This document shows, in pieces, positions 34,372 through 45,297 of a DNA stretch of 64,000 bases. The stretch's first letter is position 1. Each line of letters starts with the position of its first letter. Origin of the DNA: Limnephilus marmoratus (Eukaryota > Arthropoda > Insecta > Trichoptera > Limnephilidae); the NCBI GenBank assembly GCA_917880885.1, contig OU862912.1, forward strand, positions 46,301,117 through 46,365,116. Direction: 5' to 3'. The notes beneath the pieces are model-generated. The model was not told the origin of the DNA. It did not search any database and was given only the letters and a program-made list of their open reading frames with translations. Made by a program: the position numbers and the translations under genes.

Positions 34372-34457
34372 TTAAATCTAAAATCATATCATATCTAATT
34401 TAGTCAAAATAGCAGGTATAAAAATCTACAAAGCTAAGGGATTGGATTTTAGTGAAC

Positions 34458-35128
34458 GTAGATACGTCACGTCATACATTAAGAGGATATAACCGGAGAA
34501 AACCGGAAATATGTCATTTTTAAATTAAATTTTAGACGTATTGACTTTTTTCCAAAAAAAAAATATAAATTGATTTCGAAAGATTGTTCTTTTATCCAGT
34601 AAACGCATGTTTTAAATTTTGAGAAAAATGTTTATTTTTAGTATTACGGTTATACCATAGGTCGTTTGTTAAATTTTCAAACGAAAAATCTTATTTTACA
34701 AGACATATTTCATATCATGTAATCATTTATTATTGTAAATCAATACGTTATCTAGTAAACGCATATATCAAAATTTTAAGGTCAAATAAAATCATTAAAT
34801 AATATATCCGAACACTTATTTATGACGAAAGTTTCTCTACTTTGGCTATCTATTTACGGTCTTACAAATTAACATATTTCAGATTTTTTTAGACATTATT
34901 AAAAAAAATTAAATTACAATTACAATTACAAAAATTATAATTACATTTGATAAAAAAATAATTACAAAAAGTACATATTAATAGTATTATTATCACGCCT
35001 TTCAGCATTTTTGGATGTAGGTATAAATTAAAGCAAATTTGGAATAAAATAAAATCGATATTGAATTATAATTTTAAAAATCTGCCCTGTACAATCGTAA
35101 AAGCATCTTTCGATGAAATGTGGATTTT
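34458..35128 (+). repeat. Unclassified ~700-bp dispersed repeat, copy B
   Basis: Same block order as copy A at 3918-4690 (TCATTTTTAAAT.AAATTTTA, GATTGTTCTTTTATC, CGGTCTTACAAA, AATAATTACAAAAAGTACAT), diverged by many substitutions and indels. The intact LINE sits just upstream of it. Confidence 0.7.
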
Positions 35129-35485
35129 CGGCCGCTGGCTGGTTAAAGGCCCTTAAGGGTGCGTTTTACTGACATTTATAATGGTGGTTATATCCGATGC
35201 CCTTAATTACAATCAATCCGCGTGATTTCCGTTTCATTTAACATGGTTTTCGATGACAAAAGTCCATTAACTAAGAACAGAGTATTACTTTCGGGGTTCG
35301 CGGAAACCATAACTCAAACCATTAACAGCATGGCCGTATAAAGTATCCCATTGTATTGCCGCAGGAAAAACAACAGAAAGAGACATCTCGAGAAAAACGT
35401 GAATGAGCCATTTACATGCAATGTTGATTAGGCAGATGGGAAAAAAAATCAACTGTGAAAACGGAAATGCCTCGAAATAAATAAC
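35129..35485. other. Spacer, nothing recognised
   Basis: No gene recognised. Confidence 0.4.
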
Positions 35486-36445
35486 ACTAGCTGAAGTCCT
35501 CGGCGATGCCCGGGTTTTACACAGAGTTTTCGAAATCAAATGTAGACAGCGACCTTCCTATGCACACAAATCAAATCCACACCGCCCGCTTGCAAACCCG
35601 CTCGTCCACCACATACAGAAATTCTCCTTTATATATTATGTACGTAGTCAAGTCGAATATAACTCCTCGATCTGGTCCCCCATTTTAAATTACATTCAGA
35701 CACAATCGAAAAAATTCAACACAAATTCCTAAGACATATAAATTTTAAACTCGGTATTCCCATTGAAAACATAAATTATAATTACTTAATGAAAGAATTA
35801 AATATATTAAAACTCTCAGATCGAAGAATTATATCCGACTTAATATTTATGTTCAAAATTGTAAATGGTAGAATAGACAGTCCTGATTTAACTAAGCTCA
35901 TCGAATTTCATATACCCACTAGAGCAACTCGCTCCAAAATCTTGTTTCATTGTAACAACAACAGGACTGAGTACACGAAACACTCGCTTTTACCTAGATT
36001 ACATGAAGTCATAGATACTCAGATGTGGCGGATCTATTTAACTGCACGGAAGCTAGGTACAAGAACAAGAAGGCTATTCTGTGATATATTTTCAACCAAT
36101 ATTAATTATATTTATACTATAGTATTGAATGTAATTGTAGCTCTTTGTGTCATTTCTTAATCAAATGCCACAATTAATTTAAAACTCTTTTTTTTAAATT
36201 ATTTCTTAAGTACCTACAACAAATATTTTGTGACATGTAATATGTATTTATGGTATATTTATACCGTTAATAAATAAATAAATAAATTATAATTTCAACC
36301 AATTTTCACAAAACCTTGACAAATTATATACTTAAATCTTTCTCATGAATCACTCTATCTATTGGTGAAAACTTGGTACTTTTTGTGTTTATCGCGAACA
36401 GACAGACAGACGCGGCGGAGGACATTAATTTATAATATGCAGAGA
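35486..36445 (-). mobile_element. Helitron-like element split by a LINE insertion
   Basis: On the minus strand the element ends GGGCATCGCCGAGGACTTCA then GCTAGT (35486): hairpin followed by CTAGT. The other half (36286-36445) carries CTATCTATTGGTGAAAAC and GAACAGACAGACAGACGCGG, sequences typical of non-autonomous insect Helitron-type repeats. The LINE fragment at 35650-36285 separates the halves. Confidence 0.5.
35650..36285 (+). pseudogene. LINE RT C-terminal fragment
   Basis: Reads EYNSSIWSP, then after a one-base slip DTIEKIQHKFLRHI, LSDRRIISDLIFMFKIVNG, HIPTRATRSKILFH, and stops at ~36160. This is the region after the RT catalytic core in insect LINEs, where RT products commonly read LEYxSxVWSP. 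A ~120-bp 3' UTR ends in TTAATAAATAAATAAATAAA. The endonuclease and RT core are missing (5' truncation), and a frameshift lies near 35685. Confidence 0.75.
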
Positions 36446-37788
36446 TTTACAATTTTTTATACCAAATCCGTAATGTGACATCTTCATATACTATTGAACT
36501 GATTTATTATGCAACACTGAGTTGCCTTTGAAACGAGAATTTTTAAAACTTGTCGGTGATGTTGACGAGTTTTGCGTATGCACGTTTTTTAAACTTATCG
36601 TCATCAAATCTTAATTATTTGATTTATTTTTGTGCCGTACTAAACCCCACTGCAACTGGGAAATCAAAGCTTAAAAATATAACTAGAATTTATTTACGTA
36701 AATGGCAGTGCAGAGTACACACCAAACTGAATTGCCGACATAGGTGCATTCTCGCTCAGGCACTTTACTGACTTTAAAATGACCAAAAGCGAATGGGAAA
36801 GACGCGCAAAACATACGAGCGACAGAGAAAAGCGTGGACCGGGAGACATGCCGCTTTTCGTACCTTAAACTCGCCTATAGCGATGATTTCTGTATCAACG
36901 TGAGGTCGGCATTAAAGTTTGGCGTTAACTATACGCATCTTGACTCTTTTTAAAAGATCTTTCTCTTTTTCTCTCGGATCGTTCTCTCTCTTTTCAAATT
37001 TATATGGCTGTTCAAACTTCAAAAAATATCACTATTCCTAATGTTTTTAAAAGTACACTCTACTCAATCTAAAATGCATCTCTTCAAAGGCGTGAAGGAC
37101 ATTATTAAAAAAATGTAAAAAAATTAATTAATGTTTAATTTCAATGTCTTAAAGTTTCTTAAATCTTTCAAAACATCCTGGAAGTGGCCCATTTTCCCAA
37201 TATTCCTTCGGTTTCCCGCGAGCGTGCGATGTGAGGAAATTGTGCGGATGAGATTTATTATGGTCTCAAATTCCTTCTCCTTTGCTGAATAATTTCGTCG
37301 TTTTTTTTCTCTATGGTTCTAGAAAATAGCGAACGCCGGTTACATAAAGCTCCCGCCATGCTAATGAATTAAACTTCCATTTGCTCTTTTTACCAAGTAC
37401 CAGTGCGAGCGGCAGTCGCGGTAGAAGCCTGTTTATATTTTTTATTCCCGACGTTATATTAAATAATACAATTCTGAGAGGTGTTGGAGACACTTCGGTG
37501 CACACTGCTCGCAACGAAGACAAAATGAACACAAATACTGAATTGAAAGAATTTCAATTAAAAATATAATTTAATCAGTAATATCGAGTTTCTACAAAAC
37601 GGAGAGAATAAATAAACCATTTGAATAAAAATAAACAGTATCGTGAGAAGTTATAATCATTTGCATTTAAATAAAATAATTTTAATGGTATAATTAGGAT
37701 ATCCTATAATATAATGAATATGTTTTAAACACTTAAAAAAATAGCGACACTAAAAAGAGACAAACATACATCTAGAGGATTTAGTCTG
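36446..37788. other. Spacer, nothing recognised
   Basis: About 1.3 kb. Short open frames overlap on both strands at 37311-37569 without recognisable motifs. Confidence 0.4.
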
Positions 37789-38137
37789 AGAGAGAATCAG
37801 ATTTTTTTTTACATGAACTCCACACAGGAGGCCCTTAGAAAAATGATTTCCCTCAGGGCCTACGTCATCTTTGGGGATGCTATGTGGAGGTTTTTTTTAA
37901 GGGAAGGAGAGGAGAGTTCTGGAAAGGAAAAGGGTTAAAGGGGTGGATAGGGATCTGGGGTTCAGTGTGTCCTGGGCATCCGCCTCCAAGACCTAGACAA
38001 ACCTCACCCCAAGAACCCGGGTACCCCTGCTAAATCACCAAACGTAGCGAATCACTTAGGGTAATCTATGGCAGAGGTGTTGGTTATCCAATAAAGGTTC
38101 CCGGGGCGGCGGTACCCATTCCCGCCTCCCAAATTGA
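37789..38137 (-). repeat. Repeat family C, full-length copy
   Basis: The most complete copy: it begins (minus) AATTTGGGAGGCGGGAATGG, has the central hairpin with GATTCGCTACGTTTGGTGAT, the block AGGTCTTGGAGGCGGATGCC, the pyrimidine-rich part and ends GTGGAGTTCATGTAAAAAAA. Length ~350 bp; non-coding. Confidence 0.75.
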
Positions 38138-38767
38138 AAAGATAGTATCGGTAATCGGTCTCCTCTTGTGCAGTACTTATGCAGTGCTTCGTAGTCTCCC
38201 CACTCTTGTCCACATTAGTTTTCTGAAGGTTTCACTTTTACCGCCTGTGAACGACACACATTTTTTTGTTTTATCAATAATTATAGCTACTAACCGGGTT
38301 CGTCCGATTTTAGAATTGAAATAAAATGTATATAGAGCATCATTTCTTTATTTCGGCTACATATTTTGTCAAGACGACGCTGGGAGCTGAAAACTGTTTT
38401 ACAGAACAATAAGTTTCAGACAGAACATTTATGCAAATTTCATGACGCCAACCAAAGCTCAATGTTCGAGAGTTTTAACTTTTAACTTCTTCGGACAAAT
38501 ATTTATTGTCTGCTTTATTGTCAAGATATTTGAGTGACCATAGAAGCTATCCTTATCAAATTAAATAAGACTCTTACACCATAATCTTTATCCATCTCTA
38601 GTCAATATTTTTAACATAATTTTACATTATTTACAATAAATTACACAAAGTAATAAATGAAAATATCGGAAAACCATTGACCTACTCGACGCCGAGCACA
38701 AATTCAACACTTTGAGCAATTCACAATAAAACACTTTGAGTCATTCAGATTTGTGTGAAAAGCTTAC
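38138..38767. other. Probable intron, nothing recognised
   Basis: Lies 3' (minus strand) of the exon at 38768-38878 and starts with its donor GTAAGC. No further exon recognised. Confidence 0.45.
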
Positions 38768-38878
38768 CTTGGAAAGTTGATGCTGAAGTCTGGCCACAGC
38801 CAGTCGATCCTTCTGAGCGCTTAAAGCTTCCGCCTCCAGCCGCTGCTCCAGTAGGCGGATCCGGGCTTCCAAAGCCTC
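38768..38878 (-). CDS. Internal exon encoding a coiled-coil segment
   Basis: The strongest host-gene signal in the window. On the minus strand a TTATTTTCAG acceptor precedes 111 nt (exactly 37 codons, phase 0 on both sides) and GTAAGC follows. The exon is GC-rich against AT-rich flanks. The peptide starts EALEARIRLLEQRLEAEALS and continues through AQKDRL to LQHQLSK. Leucines recur at heptad spacing among Glu, Arg, Gln and Ala, as in a parallel coiled coil. No stop occurs in this frame, while other frames break. I cannot name the gene. Neighbouring exons were not found, so the introns are long and filled with repeats. Confidence 0.75.
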
Positions 38879-40070
38879 CTGAAAATAATAAAAACCACAT
38901 CGTAAATACACAAAGCTCAAACGGGGACTTTACAAATCATCGCTGTGGAAAGATTTTAGTTTGCTATGTATTGAAATAGGTACGGAAAGCAAAAGCAGAT
39001 CATATTTTGTGGGAAGATTTTTGTTATGCTAAACGTATTATCCAAAAACAAAAAGCACAAACGGGTAGAAAATAATTTTTGTGGAAAGCTTTTTTATATT
39101 CTGCATTCAAATACAATAATAACAAACAGGAATGTGGAAAGATTTAATTTTATGGGTTCAACAAAGTGGCGTTTCAATACCCCTTCGAAAACTCATTAAA
39201 AGTTATTAAAAAAAATAAAAAATATCACATAACCTAACATGTCGTAACCTATTTCTTCATCACTTTTAATGACTTTTAAAGACCTGTTGAATTGTATGTT
39301 ATTTAGTTGTCATTATCTTGGTGGAATTTTTTTTTCTACTATACATTTATACAAATACGGAAAATCTTTTTGTTTATTATGATTGTGTTTAACTCGTAGG
39401 TTTACAATTATTTTATTTTTTTATTTTATTTTAAGTAAATCAAATCAGTTGATCGCCGAAACAGCTGTCACAATAATAATATAAAACTGTAATACTTGCA
39501 GAATTTAATCATTCACTTATTAATCTAAGTAAGTAGATCATTAAATTCCTTTCTACTTCATTACAAAACATAATATTTTACGTAAATTATTTTTTATTTC
39601 AAGTAAGGATTCGTTCAAAGATACAACTTGTTTGAAGAAACGTCACAATCTCAATGACAATTATTTTTTTAAAACTTTCTTCTACTAGGTAGATACGATT
39701 ATATTGAATATTCCTATTTGAGAGATCGTATCCACGCACATACGAACTCTGCTGGGATAAATACGTAGTATTCAACCCTTTTTATTTTGAAAAGTTTTAT
39801 TTTCTATGTGAAAATAAAACTTTTCATGGTTAATAATGCCCAAGAAACAAAAAAATATATTTTTCAACCCTGCAAGCAACCAGTACAAACACACGAACAA
39901 ATTAAAGGTACCGAACACACTAACAAATTTACAGGCAGCTGAAATGCCAAACGGTATGACTTAAAACAGATCTTTGCTAAGCTCAGCCAATCACAAGAAA
40001 TTAATAGTGCTAACGGTAATTATTAGCAATGAAAAACTTTGAAAATGTCACAAACAAACTCTGAACAACA
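38879..40070. other. Probable intron, nothing recognised
   Basis: 5' side (minus strand) of the coiled-coil exon. Contains a copy of a short repeat (39160-39300) shared with 26895-26960 and 60265-60310. Confidence 0.4.
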
Positions 40071-41617
40071 CTTTATTTATTTATTTACGGCCTATGGGCT
40101 TTCACGTAATACAAGTCTATTTTATGCACCAGATTTAAATGTCCGGGTTAAATTTTCCCCAAAAAAAAAAAAAAAGGAATAAAAGAAGGAAAAACTAAAC
40201 CCTTTCACACACTTCCCCAAATGATCATCTAGTCAACCCACGCTATGCAATTGCACTATATAAGTATTATAAATACAAGAACAACATGTCAACCTACTAG
40301 AGACCAAATGGGAATATAATTCACCGACTCCAGATATTTTCATATCAGAGGGTTCGGCTCTGTGGCATTTCTAATTGAACCTATAAATCCTACCGATCCC
40401 TCAATATAAATATTTAAAAAATCCTTTGTAATCCTACATGTATTTAAAATGACTGATTTTTGCATTTTTATATACAAATTCTTTGACAAATCTAATATGC
40501 TTAAATTTTGAATCAGATTCCTAGGTATTATGCCAGTGGCCGAAACAACAAATGGCAATATTTTTATAGTCCGAGAATGCCAAATTCTTTTAATCTCATT
40601 TCCTAAATCTGTGTATTTTCTTATTTTTTCAGAAACAGTTTTTTGAATATTACAGGAATTTGGAATAGCTACATCAATGATATAAGTTATTTTTTTAATT
40701 TTGTCATGTAAAACTATATCAGGTCTATTATGACTAATTGTTCTGTCTGTTAGTATAGTTTTATCATAATATATTTTATAAAATTCATTTTCTAAAAATG
40801 AATTTGGTTCATATTCATAATATGGTACTATATTACGGCAGTCAATCAAGTTATGTTTAATTACCAAACTTTGGTGAATTATTTTTAAAACCTGATTGTG
40901 CCTAAATGTATACTCGGAAGGCGCTAATATAGAACATCCCGATATAATATGTTCTATAGTTTCGGGAAAAGCCAAACATTTTCTACATAAATCATCAATT
41001 TTATTTATATCTTTGATTATATGCTTTCTATAATTTTTAGTATTAATGACTCTATCTTGAATGGCAAGCATAAATCCTTCTATTTCTGCGCTCAACTCTC
41101 CAATACTCAACCATTTGTTTGACGAAAGTTTGTCAACATACGTTTGGTTGAGATAATTGAAGTGTTTTGCGTGAATAATTTTATTTGACCAGGAATCTAA
41201 TAATTCCTGGTTAGTATTTATAAGAATGTTGGCATTCTCGTCATATAAATTTAAAGGTGTAATATTTCTATCTGCCTTGCAAATTATTTTGTGCATTTCT
41301 GAGCTATTAGCTTTCCTATGGAAAAAATTTCTAAGCATTTCTACCTGATTGTGTTTCAAAGATGTTATTTTGACTACACCTCTACCTCCTAAATTTCTAG
41401 GTAAATTAATTCGTTCTATAGCTGAATTTGGATGATGGCAATTAAATTTTGTTAACGTAGTTCTAATCAATCGTTCTAAACTATCTAAATCTGTATTGGA
41501 CCATTTAATTATGCCAAATGAGTACGTTAGTAGAGGTATTGCCCAAGTATTTATTGCTTTTACTAAATTTTTAGCAGATACATTGCATTTTAAAAATTTT
41601 CTGATCCTAGTTTGAAA
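40071..41617 (-). mobile_element. R2-type LINE, 5'-truncated
   Basis: The coding part (40340-41617) is followed on the minus strand by a ~270-bp 3' UTR with a small hairpin and ATAAATAAATAAAG at 40071-40085. The 5' boundary abuts the A/T-rich tail of another insertion at ~41618-41640. Almost half of a normal R2-type polyprotein is absent. Confidence 0.8.
40340..41617 (-). pseudogene. C-terminal part of an R2-type polyprotein with RLE endonuclease
   Basis: Open for ~425 codons without a start. It reads INTWAIPLLTYSFGIIKWS and RINLPRNLGGRGVV, the segment after the RT in RLE-bearing LINEs. Next comes a CCHC knuckle, CRKCLAFPETIEHIISGC (C-x2-C-x8-H-x4-C), then RHN, then the restriction-like endonuclease motif NRPDIVLHDKIKKITYIID (RPD followed by a spaced D) and a K-rich helix. 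This enzyme class cuts target DNA for target-primed reverse transcription. The RT itself is missing, so the fragment is dead, but the remaining frame is intact, which suggests a fairly recent insertion. The exact clade (R2, R4/Dong or relatives) was not fixed. Confidence 0.8.
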
Positions 41618-41686
41618 TTTAATTTATTTATTTATTTTTATTCCCTACACGTGAATTTAATTATTTTTAAGTCAAATAGTATCTGA

Positions 41687-42271
41687 TAGGCATGTGACTT
41701 TTACATAAATAATCGATTCTTTTTCTTAGCATGAAAAATCGATTTATAATTAATCGATTTTTCTTGAAAATTTGTTAAAATAATCGATTTTTCCCCAAAT
41801 TAAAATAAACGCGTAAAATATCTTTAATCACAGTTATACTACTTAAAAAAATATTCAACAGAAATTATAAGTTTTAAAATAATCCACCGAAAATAAAAGT
41901 TTTTTTAAAATAATCAACACAAATTACAAATTGTTCGTTGACTCTGTTGACTTCATCTAGTGACAAAATTGATTAGAAACTTCAACTAAACTGCTTTCAA
42001 AGCACAAAAGAAAAGTCATCGTAGACGCACAGATGGCGTTAATGTGATGTTTTGTTTATAAACATCGTAGAGGTTCGTGCTCCGGATTCCGAACTAATGA
42101 CTAAGCGTAGCAGGGCTTCGAATGAAATAATCGGCAGAGTAAAAAAAAACCATAACTAATTAAAAGATTTTTTAGAAAATCTAAACCGCTTAATATTTCA
42201 AATCGATTTTTGTTGGAGTAAATCGAATTTTAATCGATTTTTTTATAATAGATTATTTTTCCACATCCCTA
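41687..42271. mobile_element. hAT MITE with 8-bp target duplication
   Basis: The ends TAGGCATGTG (41687) and CACATCCCTA (42271) are inverted copies with one mismatch. GTATCTGA stands directly outside both (41679-41686 and 42272-42279). An 8-bp duplication and TAGGG-type ends are diagnostic of hAT. The 585-bp body has repeated AATCGATTTTT tracts near both ends and no transposase. Confidence 0.9.
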
Positions 42272-42279
42272 GTATCTGA

Positions 42280-43513
42280 TATAACGGTACCTTCTTCAGA
42301 CAGGGCACAAATGTTGGTTTTAAAATCATGTGGTGTACGCGAAGTAATATTTCATTTTCCATAAAAAAATATGTTTTATCTTACTCAGTTTGTTACTCCT
42401 ATTAAAAACAAGAGTTATTACTCTGAACTCTGCTGTATTAGGTACTCTGTGACCACGTGCGTATACATACAATCTCACCTTACAATACATGATAATGCTG
42501 ACAAGGGAATGATCACAAGATAAGTCAAACACGGATTTCGCATATTACATTTTTGTGTTGGCGTGTTTTAAATTGTTACAGCGGCATAAATAATGACAAT
42601 AAATTAATGTTTGCACAGGACCCGAGACCCGGGACCCAGGGTCCGGGCGATACAATCTGGTGCCTCTTTAGCAAACCTCTCCTACCAATGACGCATTACT
42701 AAAAAGCCTGTGCCCCGCCAACCCCCTACTGAATTTTATTTGCATTGCCCACATTCCGTCACCAGCGCAGGGCGGAATTCAGAGGAGCAACCTACCAAGA
42801 AATGCTAATTTTTCTTGTACGAGTATTATATTTATTTGACACAATAACTTTACATCATTTAAAACTTTATTTGATAATGTTGGCCTCAGTAGAGGCCTTA
42901 ACCGTGCTTAGCCCCCCATTTTACAATACAAAATTTAATAAAATATGAAACTATACTACTGCAGGAAGGCATCTCCTTAAGGTTGGTGCACGTTTTCATT
43001 ATAATTTTAGGCAATTCTTGACCATAATCTTTGAGGTGAGAACGCCGTGTACATAATTAATTATTTGTTACAATTCATAGGGTATAAAGCCTGCTTCGAT
43101 CGGACTATTTAAACGCTCCACAATAACATTTAAATAAAAAACTAATAATTTTTCACATACTTCTGTCATTTAAAAAAATTGGTGCTCCTAATTCTATATA
43201 TTTTTCCTTAGTTGATGATTTTAATTTTTAATTCCTTTTATGTATTTGTTTTTATTGTACATTTTTATTTTATTTGTATTAACGAGTATGCCTTTCCTAA
43301 GCACAAGCACCAGGTTACATTAGGAAAAAATAATATTGCACGAAATTGTGTACTCATTGAAAAATGTTATTTAATGCAAGATTATGTCATAGAAATACTA
43401 TCTAATAAAAAAAATATATAAAGACAGCAACCAAAGTCTCAACTGATCGGAGAGCATCCAAAATGGTGCATAATTGGGACGAATGAAAGGAAGAGGCTTA
43501 AGGGGAAAAGGCT
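42280..43513. other. Spacer, nothing recognised
   Basis: A local GC-rich patch at 42615-42650 (CCCGGGACCCAGGGTCCGGG) forms an imperfect palindrome. No gene recognised. Confidence 0.4.
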
Positions 43514-44023
43514 TTAACTCTTTGAAGTACTGTGGTTTCAAAATTCGGCCACCTTGAAAATAAATAATTATGCTAAAACGGCCATCTATTGACAAGTTTT
43601 TTAAATGCCATGTGAGACATAGATTCTCTACTATTTAGTTTCCAATAGCGATAATAGGTGGCTTTGCACGATTTGGTTATGTGTTTGACAGCCAGCCAGC
43701 CAGCCAGCGAATTGTGGTTTTTTGTGATCTCCGACTTTAAAGTGAAATATAACGGTATGTATTTCGAATTTTTGTCCATTTCTTATGAATTCTAGTGCCC
43801 TTGTATTTCATTTGTTGAATTATCAATAAGAAATGTCTATAAGGGCATTTCTCCACTAATTGGAAAATCGCTGTCCCAGGTAAATTTTATATAGTAGATC
43901 TTAATATTACCGAGTTCTTTGTATTGATAACGACAATATGTTAGCTATTCTTGGCATGCTATAGCTCATACAGTAATATAATATTGTAATATTAATTTAA
44001 ATGCACTTCAAACACCTCAATTC

Positions 44024-44636
44024 ACAGTCCCCTGTCGTGTCCCATTTCCAAAATTACAAGTCTTATGACAAATATTCATTTTCAGTATCATCACTGCGTC
44101 AGTTAAAAGTGTATAAATAGTACTAGAATATAGTAAGCATCTTTGCAATACACAATCATATTTTTAAAATAACAACTTATTTAAGAAAACAGTTATCAAA
44201 TGTTGTCCTCAATTTTTTTGAACAGTCCCCTGTTACAATTTGAAAATTGCACCGAAATCGCACTATGCATTGGCGCGGTAGTTTATATCGTGAAACAGAA
44301 CGAAATCGGTGTGATATTCGTTCGGTTGTAGAGCTATGCGGACTGACGCCATCGTATGCATTTTCACAGCCACGCTTGTAAGTGAACTACGTGTCTAGAC
44401 CGCTAGTTGAACAGTCCCCTGGTAAGCATTTTACTTATAGTTTTAAGTAATAAAATTACGATTTTTTTTTTAAATAATTACTTATCGAGAATGCAATCAC
44501 GCTTGCTTCTTGATTTGGAATTGATTTAAAATGGTTTTATGCTAGAAAAGTTTCTATGCAAAAATAACAGTCCCCTGGGCACAGTCCCCTGTCATTTTTA
44601 TGTCACAGGGGACTGTTCTATACCACAGGGGACTGG
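44024..44636. repeat. Cluster of ACAGTCCCCTG 11-mers
   Basis: Forward copies start at 44024, 44222, 44411, 44567 and 44581. Inverted copies are at 44606-44616 and 44626-44636 (the last ends GG). Another forward copy is at 45687-45697 beyond the gene. The copies at 44581 and 44606 form a hairpin. The spacing is irregular and the sequence between copies is unrelated, so this is not a simple tandem repeat. Arrays of short subterminal motifs are typical transposase-binding sites. Confidence 0.85.
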
Positions 44637-44737
44637 TTCTTTTAGGTATCTTCAAGTTTTGTCTGCCATATTGCACAATATAAACATTTCGTTTAATATT
44701 ACTTTTATAGCAGGTAATACTCCATAATACCACACAA

Positions 44738-45297
44738 AAAGAATTCAGCGAAAACAAGGAAGAAATATTAAATCAAAAATGCATAGCTGCACGTTTGAGA
44801 TACCAACGACTTAAAAATGACACACAGAAAAGAGAAGAAATGAAAGAAAAAGGCACAAGAAAATTAGTTAAGGACATGAGTAGTCGTGAGCAGAAGGCTC
44901 CAAGAAAAACTTGGAGAGAGCATTGTTCTACCTATCGCGCAAAGAAAAAAGTTTTGAAAGCAGTTACAAATACTTTTGTTAAGGAAAATATGCCTGATTC
45001 AGTGTATTCCGCATCAGCTTTTCCGGTGCCTTTGAGATTGCCAGATAATGCATTAACTATAACTATAGCTAAAATCAATAAACGTGGAATATCATTATGC
45101 TCAAATAGATTATGAGGAAGGTGAACTAACAGTAACTTGTATGAAAATTTGTGACGATAAGTCACACTTTTAGAGTTAACGAAAATGATGTTTCTTTTGG
45201 ACAAATACTGGAAAAGTGACCAAATCCAGATCTAATCTTAAAAGGGAAAAGATATTATTATTACTTTCCATCAGCTGTACCGGTTTTAGAGAAATAA
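44738..45297 (+). pseudogene. Decayed basic-protein gene of the nested element
   Basis: The N-terminal part (to ~45085) is strongly basic: AARLRYQRLKNDTQKREEMK, then SSREQKAPRKTW and HCSTYRAKKK. This Arg/Lys helix pattern looks like DNA binding. After a frame change near 45085 the text continues HYAQIDYEEGELTVTCMKI, breaks again near 45170 (FRVNENDVSFGQILEK), meets an in-frame TGA at 45217-45219, and ends YYYYFPSAVPVLEK before TAA. From memory, similar N- and C-terminal pieces flank a longer middle region in a family of transposon-like proteins of insects and cnidarians. The middle appears deleted here. I cannot name the family with confidence. Confidence 0.6.

Larger units (their letters stand above)
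30842..34419 (-). mobile_element. CR1/Jockey-group LINE, both ORFs open
   Basis: The element runs 5' to 3' on the minus strand: short leader, ORF1 (33745-34371), overlapping ORF2 (30929-33787), ~85-bp 3' UTR, then an ATT/TAA microsatellite tail at 30842-30862. A candidate 8-bp target duplication AAAAATCT lies at 30833-30840 and 34420-34427; it is AT-rich, so weak. ORF1 is shorter than usual for the group, so the 5' end may be truncated. Absence of frame breaks over ~3.4 kb makes it the youngest element in the window. Confidence 0.85.

Noticed and set aside
44024..44636. 11-mer array as a possible CRISPR
   Set aside because: Repeats are only 11 bp, occur in both orientations with irregular spacing, and the genome is eukaryotic.
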